Source: Pelistega europaea (GTDB lineage: Bacteria; Pseudomonadota; Gammaproteobacteria; Burkholderiales; Burkholderiaceae_B). From it: a stretch of 64,000 bases of DNA. The DNA lies in NCBI RefSeq assembly GCF_013133775.1, contig NZ_JABGBO010000001.1:62001-126000 (forward strand), read 5' to 3'. The notes beneath the pieces are model-generated. The model worked only from the letters and a program-made list of their open reading frames with translations, did no database searches and was not told the DNA's origin. The position numbers and the translations under genes are program-made. Below are positions 34,466 through 44,900 of the stretch, piece after piece; positions within the stretch are counted from its first letter, which is position 1; each line of letters opens with the position of its first letter.

Positions 34466-35527
34466 ATGAACGATAACGAACGCCAACTGAGTTATCCTTT
34501 TGATGGACAAGAGCCAGCTGCTGGTTATGCATTGACCGTGGCTGAAGGGGTAAAGTGGATTAAAATGCCCCTGCCTTTTGCGTTAAATCATATCAATTTA
34601 TGGTTACTTAAAGATGTCTATGAGGGAAAAGAGGGTTGGGCTATAGTCGACTGTGGTATTGCCAAAGACCCTGTCAAATCTTTATGGGAAGAGGTTTTTA
34701 CTCATGAGTTAGAGGAATTACCAGTAACCAGGGTGATTGTGACACACATGCACCCTGATCATGTAGGGTTGGCAGGTTGGCTTTGTGCCAAATGGCAAGT
34801 TCCCTTATTTATGAGTATGACAGACTATATGGTGTCTCGCTTGTGGACAGTGAATGCAGTGGCTGGAGCTGGTACTGGGGGTGATATGGCAGTTGCTCAT
34901 TTTGCTCGACATGGTTTGACGGATCCTGAATCACAAGAGAAAATCCGTGCTCGCGCTACTTACTATCCAGGTTTAGTGTCTATCCCTCCGACCTCTTTTC
35001 ATCGTCTTGTGGATGGGCAATCATTACAGATAGGCCCCCACTCTTGGGAGCTAATTTCAGGCTATGGACATGCTCCTGAGCATATGGCCTTATTTTGCAA
35101 AACATTGAATGTATTGATTTCTGGAGATATGATTTTGCCCAAAATCTCAACCAATATCAGTGTGTTCGATTATGAGCCAGAGGCCAATCCATTGCCACTA
35201 TACCTTGATTCCTTGCATAAATATGCACATTTGCCTGAGGATGTGCTGGTATTGCCTTCACATGGGCGTCCTTTTGTTGGGGTCCACGAGCGAATTAGAC
35301 AGCAGTTTCAGCACCATGACCAGAGGTTGGCAGAGGTGTTAGCAATGTGTACTAATCCAGTAACTGTGACAGAAATTGTGCCAATGATGTTCAAGCGTGA
35401 ACTAGACTTGCATCAATTGACTTTTGCAATGGGAGAAGCACTGGCTCATCTGCATGCCTTGTACTTTGATGGAAAGCTGAAACGCGAGGTTAGTGCGGAT
35501 GGAGTGTATAGGTTTGTAATACCTTGA
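34466..35527 (+). CDS. MBL-fold metallo-hydrolase of the Liu regulon
   Basis: A 353-residue metallo-beta-lactamase-fold hydrolase. The metal motif is VTHMHPDHVGLAG, further ligands are in GYGHAPEHMALF and ISGDM, and the late His is in LPSHGRPFVG. A C-terminal helical extension of about 80 residues follows the catalytic domain. ATG 34466 has AAGGAG. There is no signal peptide. Two LiuR-type operators precede it, so it is probably co-regulated with leucine catabolism, perhaps as a thioesterase-like or acyl-ester hydrolase. Its substrate is unknown; only the fold and metal centre are clear. Confidence 0.87.
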   Translation: MNDNERQLSYPFDGQEPAAGYALTVAEGVKWIKMPLPFALNHINLWLLKDVYEGKEGWAIVDCGIAKDPVKSLWEEVFTHELEELPVTRVIVTHMHPDHVGLAGWLCAKWQVPLFMSMTDYMVSRLWTVNAVAGAGTGGDMAVAHFARHGLTDPESQEKIRARATYYPGLVSIPPTSFHRLVDGQSLQIGPHSWELISGYGHAPEHMALFCKTLNVLISGDMILPKISTNISVFDYEPEANPLPLYLDSLHKYAHLPEDVLVLPSHGRPFVGVHERIRQQFQHHDQRLAEVLAMCTNPVTVTEIVPMMFKRELDLHQLTFAMGEALAHLHALYFDGKLKREVSADGVYRFVIP

Positions 35528-35630
35528 TAGTATTAACTTAATTTTTTCACCTATAAAAACTAGCGGGTTTTATTGGCAAGTGAGGAACTCTTGCAACAAA
35601 TAAACATCAAAAAACGTTGATGCTCCTTTT

Positions 35631-35664
35631 CCCCTACAGCACCATCGCATGTGCTTCTAGGGGG
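35631..35664. terminator. Hairpin between convergent MBL gene and LysE gene
   Basis: CCCCTA/TAGGGG and AGCAC/GTGCT form a G+C-rich stem interrupted by small bulges, with loop CATCGCAT. A TTTTTTT run follows about 20 bp later on the plus strand. It is a probable transcript-end structure; efficiency cannot be judged. Confidence 0.5.
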
Positions 35665-35722
35665 AGGATTGATCAGATTTTCAAATTTTTTTAGCTAAAC
35701 CTAGTAATTCAGCTCTAGACAG

Positions 35723-36355
35723 TTACTGCCAGAACAACTTCACTGCTAATCCCACAAACACCACAACAGTGATGATGTTTAGCACTTGCTGTGCCTTGAC
35801 TGATTGTTTAAGCATACGCCCAAAATAACCACTAAAAACAGCAATGCTACCAAACGTCAACAAGGTAGCCAGCATAAAAATAGCTGCTAAGCTAATTAAT
35901 TGTTGTGCCTGAGGGATGGTTTTAGAATAAAGAAATTGAGGTAAGAAAGCAAAGAAAAATAATGTGACTTTCGGATTAGTGGCATTCATAAAAATCCCAC
36001 GACGATAATATTGCCATAAATTCATCTTGGGTTGAGTATTATCGTCCCCCTCTTGTACCTCAATTTGCATGGGTTTGGATTTTATCGTTAGGTATGCAAG
36101 ATAGAGCAAATAGCAAGCACCTACAACTCGCAAGATTAAAAATGCAGTTTCAGACTTGCTGATGAATTCGGCAACTCCTACAGTTACCAAAAATGTGTGG
36201 AAAAACAGACCAGAACACAATCCTAATACTATGACTAGCCCCACACGTGTACCATAAAGAGCACTTTGCAACAACACAAAAATATTATCAGGTCCAGGAG
36301 CAAGTGCTAATAAAACACAAATACCAAAAAAACTGAGGAAAATATCAATAGGCAT
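35723..36355 (-). CDS. LysE family amino acid exporter
   Basis: A 210-residue membrane protein of the LysE/RhtB family with six predicted hydrophobic segments. The signature LALAPGPDNIFVL lies in the first helix, and TNPKVTLFFFAFLPQF in the middle. The start was placed at ATG 36355 because this gives the normal family length; the frame extends nine codons to a TTG without a ribosome binding site. Such proteins export amino acids or homoserine lactones. It is divergent from metC, so methionine, cysteine or homoserine derivatives are possible substrates, but this is inference. Confidence 0.88.
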   Translation of the reverse strand: MPIDIFLSFFGICVLLALAPGPDNIFVLLQSALYGTRVGLVIVLGLCSGLFFHTFLVTVGVAEFISKSETAFLILRVVGACYLLYLAYLTIKSKPMQIEVQEGDDNTQPKMNLWQYYRRGIFMNATNPKVTLFFFAFLPQFLYSKTIPQAQQLISLAAIFMLATLLTFGSIAVFSGYFGRMLKQSVKAQQVLNIITVVVFVGLAVKLFWQ

Positions 36356-36431
36356 GATAAAAAATACTGGTATACTTGACAAACAAGTAGCATCATATCG
36401 TTAATTGAACAATTTTTAAATAGGGTTGGTC

Positions 36432-37622
36432 ATGACTCAATCATTATTAACAAAACTAGCACATTTAGGCACTGCCGTTTGTGATGAAGAACACCCCCGT
36501 GTACCTGTTGCTATTCCTTCTATGCGCACCAGTACCATTCGTTTTAATACCTGGGCAGATTTACAGGAGACTTACCGTCGAAATGCTGCCGGTGAGCGTA
36601 TTGTGGGCTATGGGCGTATGGGTATGGATACCCATGAGGCACTTGAGCAGATTATGTGTGAATTAGAAGGTGGGATACGTGCTTTTTTAGCCTCCTCAGG
36701 GTTAAATGCAATCTCAATGGCTTTGCTGAGCTTGTTAAGTGCGGGTGACCATATGCTAGTGGCTGATTGTGTCTATGGTCCTGTACGTCAGATGGATAAA
36801 ACAGTGCTTAGACGCATGAATATCAGTAGCACTTTTTGCAGTATGCGACGTCCAGAAGAAATTGAGGCACATATCCAACCCAATACTAAACTCATCTACA
36901 TAGAGAGTCCAGGATCAGTGCTATTTGAAACACTGGATGTCCCTGCTATTGCGGCTATTGCCAAAAAACACAATCTTCTATTAGTCATCGATAACACTTG
37001 GGGGTCAGGTATCGCTTACCGTCCACTTAATTTGGGGGCTGATGTGAGTATTGTGGCAATGACAAAGTATGTTGGTGGGCACTCTGATTTGTTGATGGGT
37101 GCTGTTGTTGCTAAAGATGATGCTGTTATTAAACGAATTAACGAGAGTCAATATGCATTAGGTTTTTCTGTTAGTGCTGATGATGCATGGCTCGCTATTC
37201 GTGGTGTACGAACTATTGATGTCCGCATGAAACGCCATGCAGAAAATGCCTTAATCTTCTGCGGATTTCTTGATAAACAACCAGAAACCTTACAAATTTA
37301 CCATCCTGCTTTTGCTAAAGATCCAAACCATGCCTTGTGGAAGCGTGATGCATTAGGCTCTAATGGCATGGTATCTGTTGCATTGAATTTAACTAAGCAG
37401 CAAACACAAGTGCTTGTAGACTCACTAGAATTATTTAGCATAGGATTTTCTTGGGGGGGATATGAAAGCTTAGTGGAAATGGTTGATACAGACATCATGG
37501 GAGTCCACGGGTATTGGAACCCTGATTTCCCAAGTCTTTTACGTTTACATGTGGGGTTAGAAGCGATAGAAGATTTGATAGCGGATTTTGAGCAGGCTCT
37601 TGCTAAGGCTCGAAATGTTTAG
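36432..37622 (+). CDS. metC: Cystathionine beta-lyase
   Basis: A 396-residue PLP-dependent enzyme of the Cys/Met metabolism family. YGRMGMDTHEALEQIM is the substrate-proximal motif, FLASSGLNAISMALLSLL the phosphate-binding helix, LLVIDNTWGSG holds the Asp that contacts the cofactor, and Lys212 in AMTKYVGGHSDLLMGA forms the Schiff base. It cleaves cystathionine to homocysteine, pyruvate and ammonia in methionine synthesis. The sequence DNTWGSG rather than DNTFASP favours beta-lyase over gamma-lyase. It is monocistronic. Confidence 0.92.
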   Translation: MTQSLLTKLAHLGTAVCDEEHPRVPVAIPSMRTSTIRFNTWADLQETYRRNAAGERIVGYGRMGMDTHEALEQIMCELEGGIRAFLASSGLNAISMALLSLLSAGDHMLVADCVYGPVRQMDKTVLRRMNISSTFCSMRRPEEIEAHIQPNTKLIYIESPGSVLFETLDVPAIAAIAKKHNLLLVIDNTWGSGIAYRPLNLGADVSIVAMTKYVGGHSDLLMGAVVAKDDAVIKRINESQYALGFSVSADDAWLAIRGVRTIDVRMKRHAENALIFCGFLDKQPETLQIYHPAFAKDPNHALWKRDALGSNGMVSVALNLTKQQTQVLVDSLELFSIGFSWGGYESLVEMVDTDIMGVHGYWNPDFPSLLRLHVGLEAIEDLIADFEQALAKARNV

Positions 37623-37691
37623 TTATCTCGCTTCATGTGTTGCTTATTGCTACAGTGAAGCTTCAACCACTGAGATGTAACGTATCATAAG

Positions 37692-37727
37692 CAACGCCCA
37701 AGTGAAATGAAAGTACCTTGGGCGTTG
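37692..37727. terminator. Perfect 11-bp hairpin between convergent metC and dsbA
   Basis: CAACGCCCAAG/CTTGGGCGTTG with a 14-base loop, about 70 bp after metC and 45 bp after dsbA (minus strand). It has no T-run on either side. The symmetric G+C-rich stem between converging genes suggests a shared transcript-end structure. Confidence 0.6.
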
Positions 37728-37771
37728 TCGAAAATACACAAAAAACAGTGGATAGAGAAAAAAGCCGTAGC

Positions 37772-38392
37772 TTATTTCTTCATTTCTTTGGCAAGGAGTT
37801 CCTTAACTACAGTAATCGCCTTCTCGTAAGTGCCTGTCATACCAGGGGAAGTAAGGTATTTACCGGCAACAGTGAAAGAAGGAGTTGCTCCAATCTCATA
37901 TTGATTAGTCAATTCAGTAGCACGACGGACTTGGGTATTTACGCCAAAAGAATCATAAGCATCTTCAAATGCCTTCTTATCAACCCCCTGTTCAACAACC
38001 CATTCAACAATGGCATCACGAGTAAATAGGCGTTTCTTTTCTTGATGAATTGCACTAAATACTTTTTCATGCAAGTCAGGACGATTTAATGCCATCAAAG
38101 AATAAAATAATTGTTGCATAGGTTGCATAGCGGCATTAAATGCAACAGGTACCTGTACAAGTACTGCCCCTTCTGGGAGTTCTTTGGACAATTTCTCTAC
38201 CAGGGGTTCCATAGCAGCACAGTGAGGGCAGGCATAAGAGAAGAACTCCAACACCTCAACCTTATTAGGTGTATGTGAAGGGAAAGCGGTATCGTAAGTG
38301 GTATATTGGGCTTCCTGGGCCTGAGCTGTCAAAGATGCTGCAACAAGACCAAAAGCAGGGATAAGTTTTTTAAGTGTGTTGAGAAATGACAT
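37772..38392 (-). CDS. dsbA: Thiol:disulfide interchange protein DsbA
   Basis: A 206-residue periplasmic oxidoreductase with a Sec signal peptide (about residues 1-25, cleavage after AQA). The active site is Cys55-Pro-His-Cys58 in FFSYACPHCAAMEP, and the cis-Pro loop is in EIGATPSFTVAGKYL. It introduces disulfides into exported proteins. The start was chosen at 38392, where the signal peptide begins; a longer in-frame start adds 12 residues that do not look like a signal sequence. It follows the SPOR protein and argS on the same strand, an order known in related Alcaligenaceae. Confidence 0.95.
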   Translation of the reverse strand: MSFLNTLKKLIPAFGLVAASLTAQAQEAQYTTYDTAFPSHTPNKVEVLEFFSYACPHCAAMEPLVEKLSKELPEGAVLVQVPVAFNAAMQPMQQLFYSLMALNRPDLHEKVFSAIHQEKKRLFTRDAIVEWVVEQGVDKKAFEDAYDSFGVNTQVRRATELTNQYEIGATPSFTVAGKYLTSPGMTGTYEKAITVVKELLAKEMKK

Positions 38393-38533
38393 AGTATTGC
38401 TCTTTTGAAAATCAAATATTTTTTGCATGATGACACAAAAATAAGGGGGCTAATAGAGTATATCCCCTAAGTTTTCTTTGTTTTTACTTCAACGCGTTTC
38501 TTGATAAGTGAAATGTTGTGTTTTTACCAAGAG

Positions 38534-39178
38534 TTATCTTGTTGGCGTAGAGTTGATACTGTTTGCTTTGAGTTGCTCTTGCGCCTCTTTGAGTGCCTTA
38601 TCTGAGGCAAAAGGACCTAAACGCACTCGAAAAAAGTCCGCATTATCTACTTTGGATTTGACAATAGTGATATTAGTGAATCCTTGGAGTAACAACTGGG
38701 CACGTTTAGCATTTGCTTCTTCAGAATTTTTAAATGCACCTACCTGTAAGTAGGTAGGGATATAATTTTTGGACGCCTCTGACTTGTTAATATCATGAAT
38801 CAAAGCTCCAATACGGTCTGGTTCGGTCTTGTTTTGCTTTGGTTTTGCTTGTTGGGACACAACAGGAGTATTGGGTTGAGGAGGTGTCGCTTGTACTACA
38901 GGTGCTGGCGTCACAACAGCTGCTACTGGAGCGGTAGGGGAGACCGGAGTAGCTGCTGCAGGAGCAGGTGTGGCAGGTGTAGGTGTTACTGGAGCCGTAG
39001 GAGTGGCAAGGGGGGTGACAGGTTTTGTCGGCTCAGTTGCCACTGTAGGTGGTGTAGATAGACGGGTGCGGAAATAATACGCACCCGCAGCAGCAATACC
39101 TAATCCAATAACAATACCAAAAATAATATATCCCAAAGGAGATGGGGCATTTTGTTGAGATGAGGTTTTGCGGGCCAT
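38534..39178 (-). CDS. SPOR domain cell-division protein (FtsN-like)
   Basis: A 214-residue protein with a short cytoplasmic N-terminus, one membrane span (about residues 15-37, YIIFGIVIGLGIAAAGAYYF), a long Pro/Ala/Thr/Val-rich linker (about 45-120) and a C-terminal SPOR domain (about 138-208). The domain shows YLQVGAFKNSEEANAKRAQL and FFRVRLGPFASDKAL, the two repeats of this peptidoglycan-binding fold. Such proteins bind denuded glycan strands at the septum. The gene starts 3 bp after the argS stop, so the two are co-transcribed. It is shorter than E. coli FtsN but has the same plan. Confidence 0.92.
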   Translation of the reverse strand: MARKTSSQQNAPSPLGYIIFGIVIGLGIAAAGAYYFRTRLSTPPTVATEPTKPVTPLATPTAPVTPTPATPAPAAATPVSPTAPVAAVVTPAPVVQATPPQPNTPVVSQQAKPKQNKTEPDRIGALIHDINKSEASKNYIPTYLQVGAFKNSEEANAKRAQLLLQGFTNITIVKSKVDNADFFRVRLGPFASDKALKEAQEQLKANSINSTPTR

Positions 39179-39181
39179 AAT

Positions 39182-40864
39182 CTACATTTGCTCCGGAGAA
39201 GAAACACCTAATAAATCTAACGCGTTGGCAATAACTTGGCGAGTACTATCTGCTAATGCCAGACGGGCTAATTTGAGTGCCTGATCATCGACCATGATAC
39301 GTTCAGCGTTATACCATGAATGGAAGTCTGCTGCTAAATCTAATAGCCAGAATGCAATATAGTGTGGTGCTAAATCTTTAGCAGCAAGAGTAATCATATT
39401 AGGCAATTCTGCTAGGCGCTTTAATAGTGTGATTTCAGAAGGTGCTGTTAATAAGCTAATGTCTGCCTGATTCACTTGTTGAGCCAGCTCTGCACTATCT
39501 CGCAAAATTTTGCAAATACGAGCATGAGCATATTGAATATAGTAAACAGGGTTTTCTTCACCTTTAGATAGAGCTAAATCAATATCAAAAGAGAATTCAG
39601 TATCCGCTTTACGTTGAATAAGGAAGAAACGTACAGCATCCTGACCTACCCAGTCGATTAAGTCTCGCATAGTGACATAGGAGCCAGCACGTTTGGAAAT
39701 TTTTACCTCTTCACCATTACGCATTACACGAACCATTTTGTGTAACACATACGAGGGATAATCTTTAGGAATACCCATATTCAAACCCTGCAAACCAGCA
39801 CGAACACGAGCAACAGTGCCGTGGTGGTCACTACCTTGGATATCAATGGCATGGTGATAACCACGTTTCCACTTTGTGCGGTGGTAAGCAATATCTGGTA
39901 CAAAATAAGTGTATCCACCTTCTTTTTTACGCATGACACGATCTTTATCGTCACCAGTGCCTAATTCAGTGGTACGTAACCATAATGCCCCATCTTGCTC
40001 ATAGGTATGACCATTTTTAGTGAGAATGTCCACTACCTCTTCGACATATCCATCCGTGTAGAGAGAACTTTCAAGATAGTATTGGTCAAATTGTAGGTTA
40101 AATGCTTTAAGGTCTAAGTCTTGTTCACGACGTAGATAAGCCACTGCAAAACGACGGATATCCTCAAGATTATCTAAATCTCCAGAGGCAACAATCTCTT
40201 GTCCATCTGCATGGACAGTTTTTTGGGCTATAAAGTCATTAGCAATGTCGACAATGTAATCGCCACGATAACCATCTGCTGGGTAGCTAGGGTCATCAGG
40301 AGAAATCCCACGAGCACGGGCTTGTACACTCACTGCCAGGTTATGGATTTGATTTCCAGCATCGTTATAGTAGAACTCTCGATGAACCTTGTAGCCAGCT
40401 GCTGAGAATAGACGACAAATACAGTCACCTAATGCAGCTTGACGAGCATGACCAACATGTAGAGGGCCAGTAGGATTAGCAGAAACGAATTCCACCATAA
40501 GTGACTCACCATTGCTGGGAGATTTGGCAAAATTACCCCCTTGCTCTTGAATCTTGTTAATCACTTCTTGGTGTACGGCGGTTGTGCAACGTAAATTAAT
40601 AAAACCTGGGCCTGCAATTTCTGCTGAAGCAAGGATTTCTTTGGCGCTAGGATTACTCATTAGTGCATCAACAATATCCTGTGCAAGCTCTCTGGGATTT
40701 CGTTTAGCAGGTTTTGCTAGTTGCATAGCGATATTACTTGCCACATCACCGTGTTCAGCTTGTTTGGGACGTTCTAGTTTGATAGTAGGGTTCTGATTGG
40801 GAAGCAGAGTATCAACTGCTTCAGCTAATAATTGACTTAATTGATGTTGAAGCTCAGGGAGCAT
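39182..40864 (-). CDS. argS: Arginyl-tRNA synthetase
   Basis: A 560-residue class Ia aminoacyl-tRNA synthetase. The N-terminal additional domain has [20 protein letters not shown]. The HIGH signature is HVGH in [16 protein letters not shown]. The KMSKS-equivalent loop is [13 protein letters not shown]. The C-terminal anticodon-binding domain includes [14 protein letters not shown] and ends in the conserved [12 protein letters not shown]. It charges tRNA(Arg). Length and motifs are complete. The SPOR gene follows almost directly. A short inverted repeat lies about 60 bp upstream of the start. Confidence 0.97.
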   Translation of the reverse strand: MLPELQHQLSQLLAEAVDTLLPNQNPTIKLERPKQAEHGDVASNIAMQLAKPAKRNPRELAQDIVDALMSNPSAKEILASAEIAGPGFINLRCTTAVHQEVINKIQEQGGNFAKSPSNGESLMVEFVSANPTGPLHVGHARQAALGDCICRLFSAAGYKVHREFYYNDAGNQIHNLAVSVQARARGISPDDPSYPADGYRGDYIVDIANDFIAQKTVHADGQEIVASGDLDNLEDIRRFAVAYLRREQDLDLKAFNLQFDQYYLESSLYTDGYVEEVVDILTKNGHTYEQDGALWLRTTELGTGDDKDRVMRKKEGGYTYFVPDIAYHRTKWKRGYHHAIDIQGSDHHGTVARVRAGLQGLNMGIPKDYPSYVLHKMVRVMRNGEEVKISKRAGSYVTMRDLIDWVGQDAVRFFLIQRKADTEFSFDIDLALSKGEENPVYYIQYAHARICKILRDSAELAQQVNQADISLLTAPSEITLLKRLAELPNMITLAAKDLAPHYIAFWLLDLAADFHSWYNAERIMVDDQALKLARLALADSTRQVIANALDLLGVSSPEQM

Positions 40865-40926
40865 AAGATATAACCAGTTAATGCCCGTATGTTAGGGCTT
40901 GTTTTGAAAAAGAAATAATTGCAATA

Positions 40927-40947
40927 ATACCACAAAGATAGTGGTAT
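40927..40947. promoter_or_regulatory. Inverted repeat upstream of argS
   Basis: ATACCAC and its reverse complement GTGGTAT flank a 7-base spacer in the 230-bp gap between divergent argS and the lipoprotein gene. It may be an operator or part of a 5' leader; nothing more can be said from sequence. Confidence 0.35.
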
Positions 40948-41094
40948 ATTCAGTGAAAAAAGGGGGAAAAGAGATGCATTTTGTTGTCTTTAAGATATAA
41001 TTCCACAAAAAGGTAGTAAAAATAAGTAAAACATCATACAATTGATGACAATTGTCACTCATAGGGGGCAATTATTGCCAGAAAGGAGAATTAA

Positions 41095-41589
41095 ATGAAG
41101 AGTAAATTGCTAAGTGTGCTACTGACAGCAGCGTTTCTAACTGCATGCCAAAGTGGTCAAGTGATTAACCCACAAACCGTTGCTCAAATCCAACGTCATG
41201 TAACTACTCAAGATCAAATCGTGGCAACTTTCGGGGAGCCTGATGAGGTTTTTGTAAATACAAAAATGGGTACTCGTACACTTATTTATAGATACAAAGA
41301 TAGTAACGAAGGTCTACGTACAGTAGCAGCTATCGCAGGCGGTGCCGCTGGTGCTTTATTGGGCTCTCAAATTGGTGGTGGTTCAGCACGCTACTATACC
41401 GGTGCAGCAGGTGGTGCAGCAGGTGCTGCAGCCGCAGGAGCAATGATAACCACTCGCGAGAAGAACCAAGCCTTGACTGTTGTTGTGTCACTTAGAACTG
41501 GTCGTGTAATTGACTATAACTATGTAGAACACAACACTAAGAAAGCTGGGTTGCGTCCAAGTTCTGGTCCATCAAGCACACTGAACTAA
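41095..41589 (+). CDS. Outer-membrane lipoprotein with BamE-like and glycine-zipper segments
   Basis: A 164-residue lipoprotein: signal peptide with lipobox LTAC (Cys18). A SmpA/BamE-like module follows (TTQDQIVATFGEPDEVFVN..TLIYRYKD). Next come two glycine-zipper hairpins (AAIAGGAAGALLGSQIGGG and GAAGGAAGAAAAGAM) that could insert into or along a membrane, then a polar tail. ATG 41095 follows AAAGGAG. The Cys will be lipidated and the protein sorted to the outer membrane. It is monocistronic with a clear terminator. The precise role is unknown. Confidence 0.82.
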   Translation: MKSKLLSVLLTAAFLTACQSGQVINPQTVAQIQRHVTTQDQIVATFGEPDEVFVNTKMGTRTLIYRYKDSNEGLRTVAAIAGGAAGALLGSQIGGGSARYYTGAAGGAAGAAAAGAMITTREKNQALTVVVSLRTGRVIDYNYVEHNTKKAGLRPSSGPSSTLN

Positions 41590-41730
41590 TTTTATCTGAT
41601 TGCGCCATAGGATTTCGTCATTTTCGATGAGACATAGGGCGTGGACTGTAAAGTGGTTCTCATAAAATTGTTCATAAAGCCTATTGTGTATTCAGTCCTG
41701 AATATGTAGTAGTTGCGGTGTGAAATGTTT

Positions 41731-41764
41731 AAAAAGGAGTGGTATTAATAGCCGCTCCTTTTTT
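41731..41764 (+). terminator. Rho-independent terminator after the lipoprotein gene
   Basis: AAAAAGGAGTGG pairs with CCGCTCCTTTTTT (one G-T pair) around a 9-base loop, ending in six T. It can work in both directions and may also end the convergent rhs transcript. The 372-bp gap 41590-41961 otherwise holds only a 34-bp tandem repeat and no gene I can see. Confidence 0.85.
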
Positions 41765-41883
41765 ATTGTGTTTGTAGGAGCAATAAAGACAGGTTATTTA
41801 CATTGCATATAGAGTTCAAGAGATTAGACTTACTTTTCTTTTCTGTATTTGTACGCAGTTTGGAAAAAACTACTGAAAGTAGA

Positions 41884-41951
41884 TGCGGAATAGAAATAGT
41901 TCATCATCAGGTCTAATTGCGGAATAGAAGTAGTTTATCATCAGGTCTAAT
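41884..41951. repeat. 34-bp tandem duplication next to the rhs 3' end
   Basis: Two head-to-tail copies (41884-41917 and 41918-41951) starting TGCGGAATAGAA and ending ATCAGGTCTAAT differ at two positions. They end 10 bp from the rhs stop codon. Confidence 0.88.
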
Positions 41952-41961
41952 ACAGAGCTTC

Positions 41962-44900
41962 CTAAAAGTTGGATGGGCGAACAGCTTTCACGGGCGACTT
42001 CCAATTAAGCTCCTGTTCCAGCCAAGCGATATATTTTTCAGCATTGAGCTTGCCATAGATGCTCACATCAGCCATTGTTAACTCTTCTGTCTTTGCCCAT
42101 AAAAACTCAACTTCAGCAGCTTTGATATGCTCTTGGCGTATACGGTCACCTATATGAGGATTTTCGCCTTGTTTCTGATGTGCAACATTGGTGTTGGGCA
42201 TTTGTAACTCCCTGTCTCTGACACGTGTGTTGCTGGGAATATTATTTGTTACTCCAGTGTAGGGATTGTGGGTGATGGGTTTAGCATATTCCCCATAAGT
42301 GTTATGCATAAAAGGATAACGAACTTCATCTAAACGCCCTTTTTGAGGGTCTGACCAGGTACGCCCTGCAGTGACTTTGATACTGTCCAGTGGTCGAAGT
42401 GCTACACCTATTTGTTGGGCTTGTGTGTATATCCATGCCAGAGGAATATCTCCTAAATCCCCATAGGCTCTGTCATGCAAAGAGGTAAAACCAGAGGCTA
42501 AATCTTGTAAATCACGTTTAACTAATACTCCTCCCAAATCACTATGATTGCCTAGGAAACCTTGCTCAACCACGTTATCTGCCCCTTGGTAGACAGTCAA
42601 AGGTAGGACACTACGATACTCGTTTAGGGCAATAGCATGGGCAATAATCTGCCACTCAGGAGCTGCTGTGTAGTCAACACGATGGTTGTAGACACCATTT
42701 AAACCAAGTTGAGCAACGGTATCAAATAAGCCGATAAAGCGTAAATCTACACAGCTTCGTATATCTTGAATGTGCTCCCGCCCATCTTCAACAATGGTCT
42801 CTTGATAAGTAAATAAACCATCCTTGACCAGTGTTCTGACATAATTAGAAAAGACCATCCCCATCATGGCTCCTCGCGAGAAGCCTACAATATCAATGGG
42901 GGTAATATCGGTAAAGTTGTTGTGCATGGTGCGCATATAATTGATAAAGTTTTGCTTTTGTTTGTCAATAATAAGACTAGCTGTTGTCCCAAAAAGAGCA
43001 CCACCATGAGCATCATGTACACTTTCTCCTGGTATAGCTCCTGGTCCCTCTGTATAGAATTTAGGTCCTTGATAAAGTTGATAGAATTTCCACACATTGG
43101 TCTCGGATGCGGGATTGTTTGTTGTACCATCAAAAGCGAATAATATTAAGCCAGTAGGGTCAATAAATTGACGCGGCTGTTGGGCTACATAACCATAAGG
43201 GTCGTTCCAGGCGAGAGGGCCTAGAGGATCTGGCTCTAAATAATGTCCTGCCTCTGGGTCATATGTACGTAAATAATTATCATGCCAACCTGTTTCTGCA
43301 TCAAAATATTGTCCTGGTTGACGCAGATTAAACTCAATATCACCAGTAAATTGGGTTGCTTTACCTGTTGGAGAATAGTAGGCAGCCCAGCGAATATTTT
43401 GTTGTTCATCACTGACCATGATGGGTAAGCCAAGATGATCATTGTGGATAAAGAAAGTAGCAGTAGATAATGTTTTACCTTCCTTGTCTAATAGAGATTC
43501 TGTGAAGGCTACTGGCATGATGCCGCGGTAGATATAGTGGCGTTGTTTTTTCACATTGGTATCTATGGCAGAAAGAGTTTCTACATCTAATTGGTTTCCT
43601 TTGTATTGAAAGTCAATGCGTTTGGTTTTGGTTATTTTTTGAAGGCGACGACCATAAGTGTCATAACGGTATTGGGCAATGATTTGTTGCCCTTCTAGGA
43701 TTGTTTCAATACGGTTTTGTTTACCATAAAAGAGTTTCTTTTTATCTACAGTGAGAGGAAGTCCTTGCTTATCACGCAGGATTCTGGGATGTATGTTAAT
43801 GTGATTAAAAGCATAGGCTTTACTACTACCATCGTTATTCCATGCATAGTAAAACAAGGTTTCTTTGATTGATTTTATGCGATTGGTTGTGGCAGCATTA
43901 TATTGATTTACGGATGATGGGGGGAGTGTTTTGGTATGGTGCTGTTTTCTTGAGGAGAGTATCATTGTACTTGTTGAGGAGTTATCTTGATATTCTTTTG
44001 AAAAATTGGAGGGTATTTCCCCCTCTTTTTGTAGGGCTCCAATCAGACGGAAATTTTTATCGTAGAGATAATGGTTCTCGATTTGTTTATCAAGCAATAG
44101 AAAAAGAAATTGCTCTTTTTCTAATAATCCCTTGGTATTGTAGGCACGTGTTTGTATCCATAAAGGTTTTCCCTCTTTCTCTAAAACCAGTAGTTTGTGT
44201 CTATCTCCCCTGCTCATCTGTTTTAGATGAAGTCCATTTTTAAAGACTAATTGATCTTGTTGAAAGTAGGCTAAATCAGTGTCCTGCTGCGGTTGAGGTA
44301 ATGCAATTTTTACCAGAGCAGGAGGTCCTGGGAGACGAGTTCCTGTAATCTGTGTATGCCATTGCTTAGCATACCCTTGCTCATCATAATCAAGAGTGAC
44401 TTTATCCCAGGCTGGATGTTGGAAATCAATACGTTGCACTCTGCCTTGTGCATCACGGTAAAGGTTAAATCCATTAATAGACTGAAGTTGCCCCTTGGCA
44501 TTATAGGTTGCACGTGTTCCTGTTGGGGGGCAGAGATGACATCCCATGCCACTAACCTCTTTAAGCAGATAATTTCCCCCTTTGATAATGCCTGTGATGC
44601 GTGTTTGATGTCCATGCTGGTCACGGATAATAGTTAGGCTCTCATCGTTTTCATTGATGGCTTGGCGAGCATAATGAATATGTAATTCATGTTCGTCAGT
44701 TAGAGCCTGAGAGGAAATATTAGGTAGTGTAGGTGCTAGTGCTGTATTTTTTGAACGACTATAAATGGCTTTTCCATCTGCTTGATAATGCCATTCATTG
44801 ATACGCAGGCGTTGTTGCTGAGGAGTAGTCAGTGTAATACCTGTTAACCGATAAGGATTCCCTGCCTGATGTTGTGGCTCATATAAATACTCTCGCTGCC

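Noticed and set aside
41095-41589. The lipoprotein gene as immunity partner of the Rhs lipase
   Set aside because: It is on the opposite strand with its own terminator, and its BamE-like and glycine-zipper parts do not look like Tle immunity proteins.
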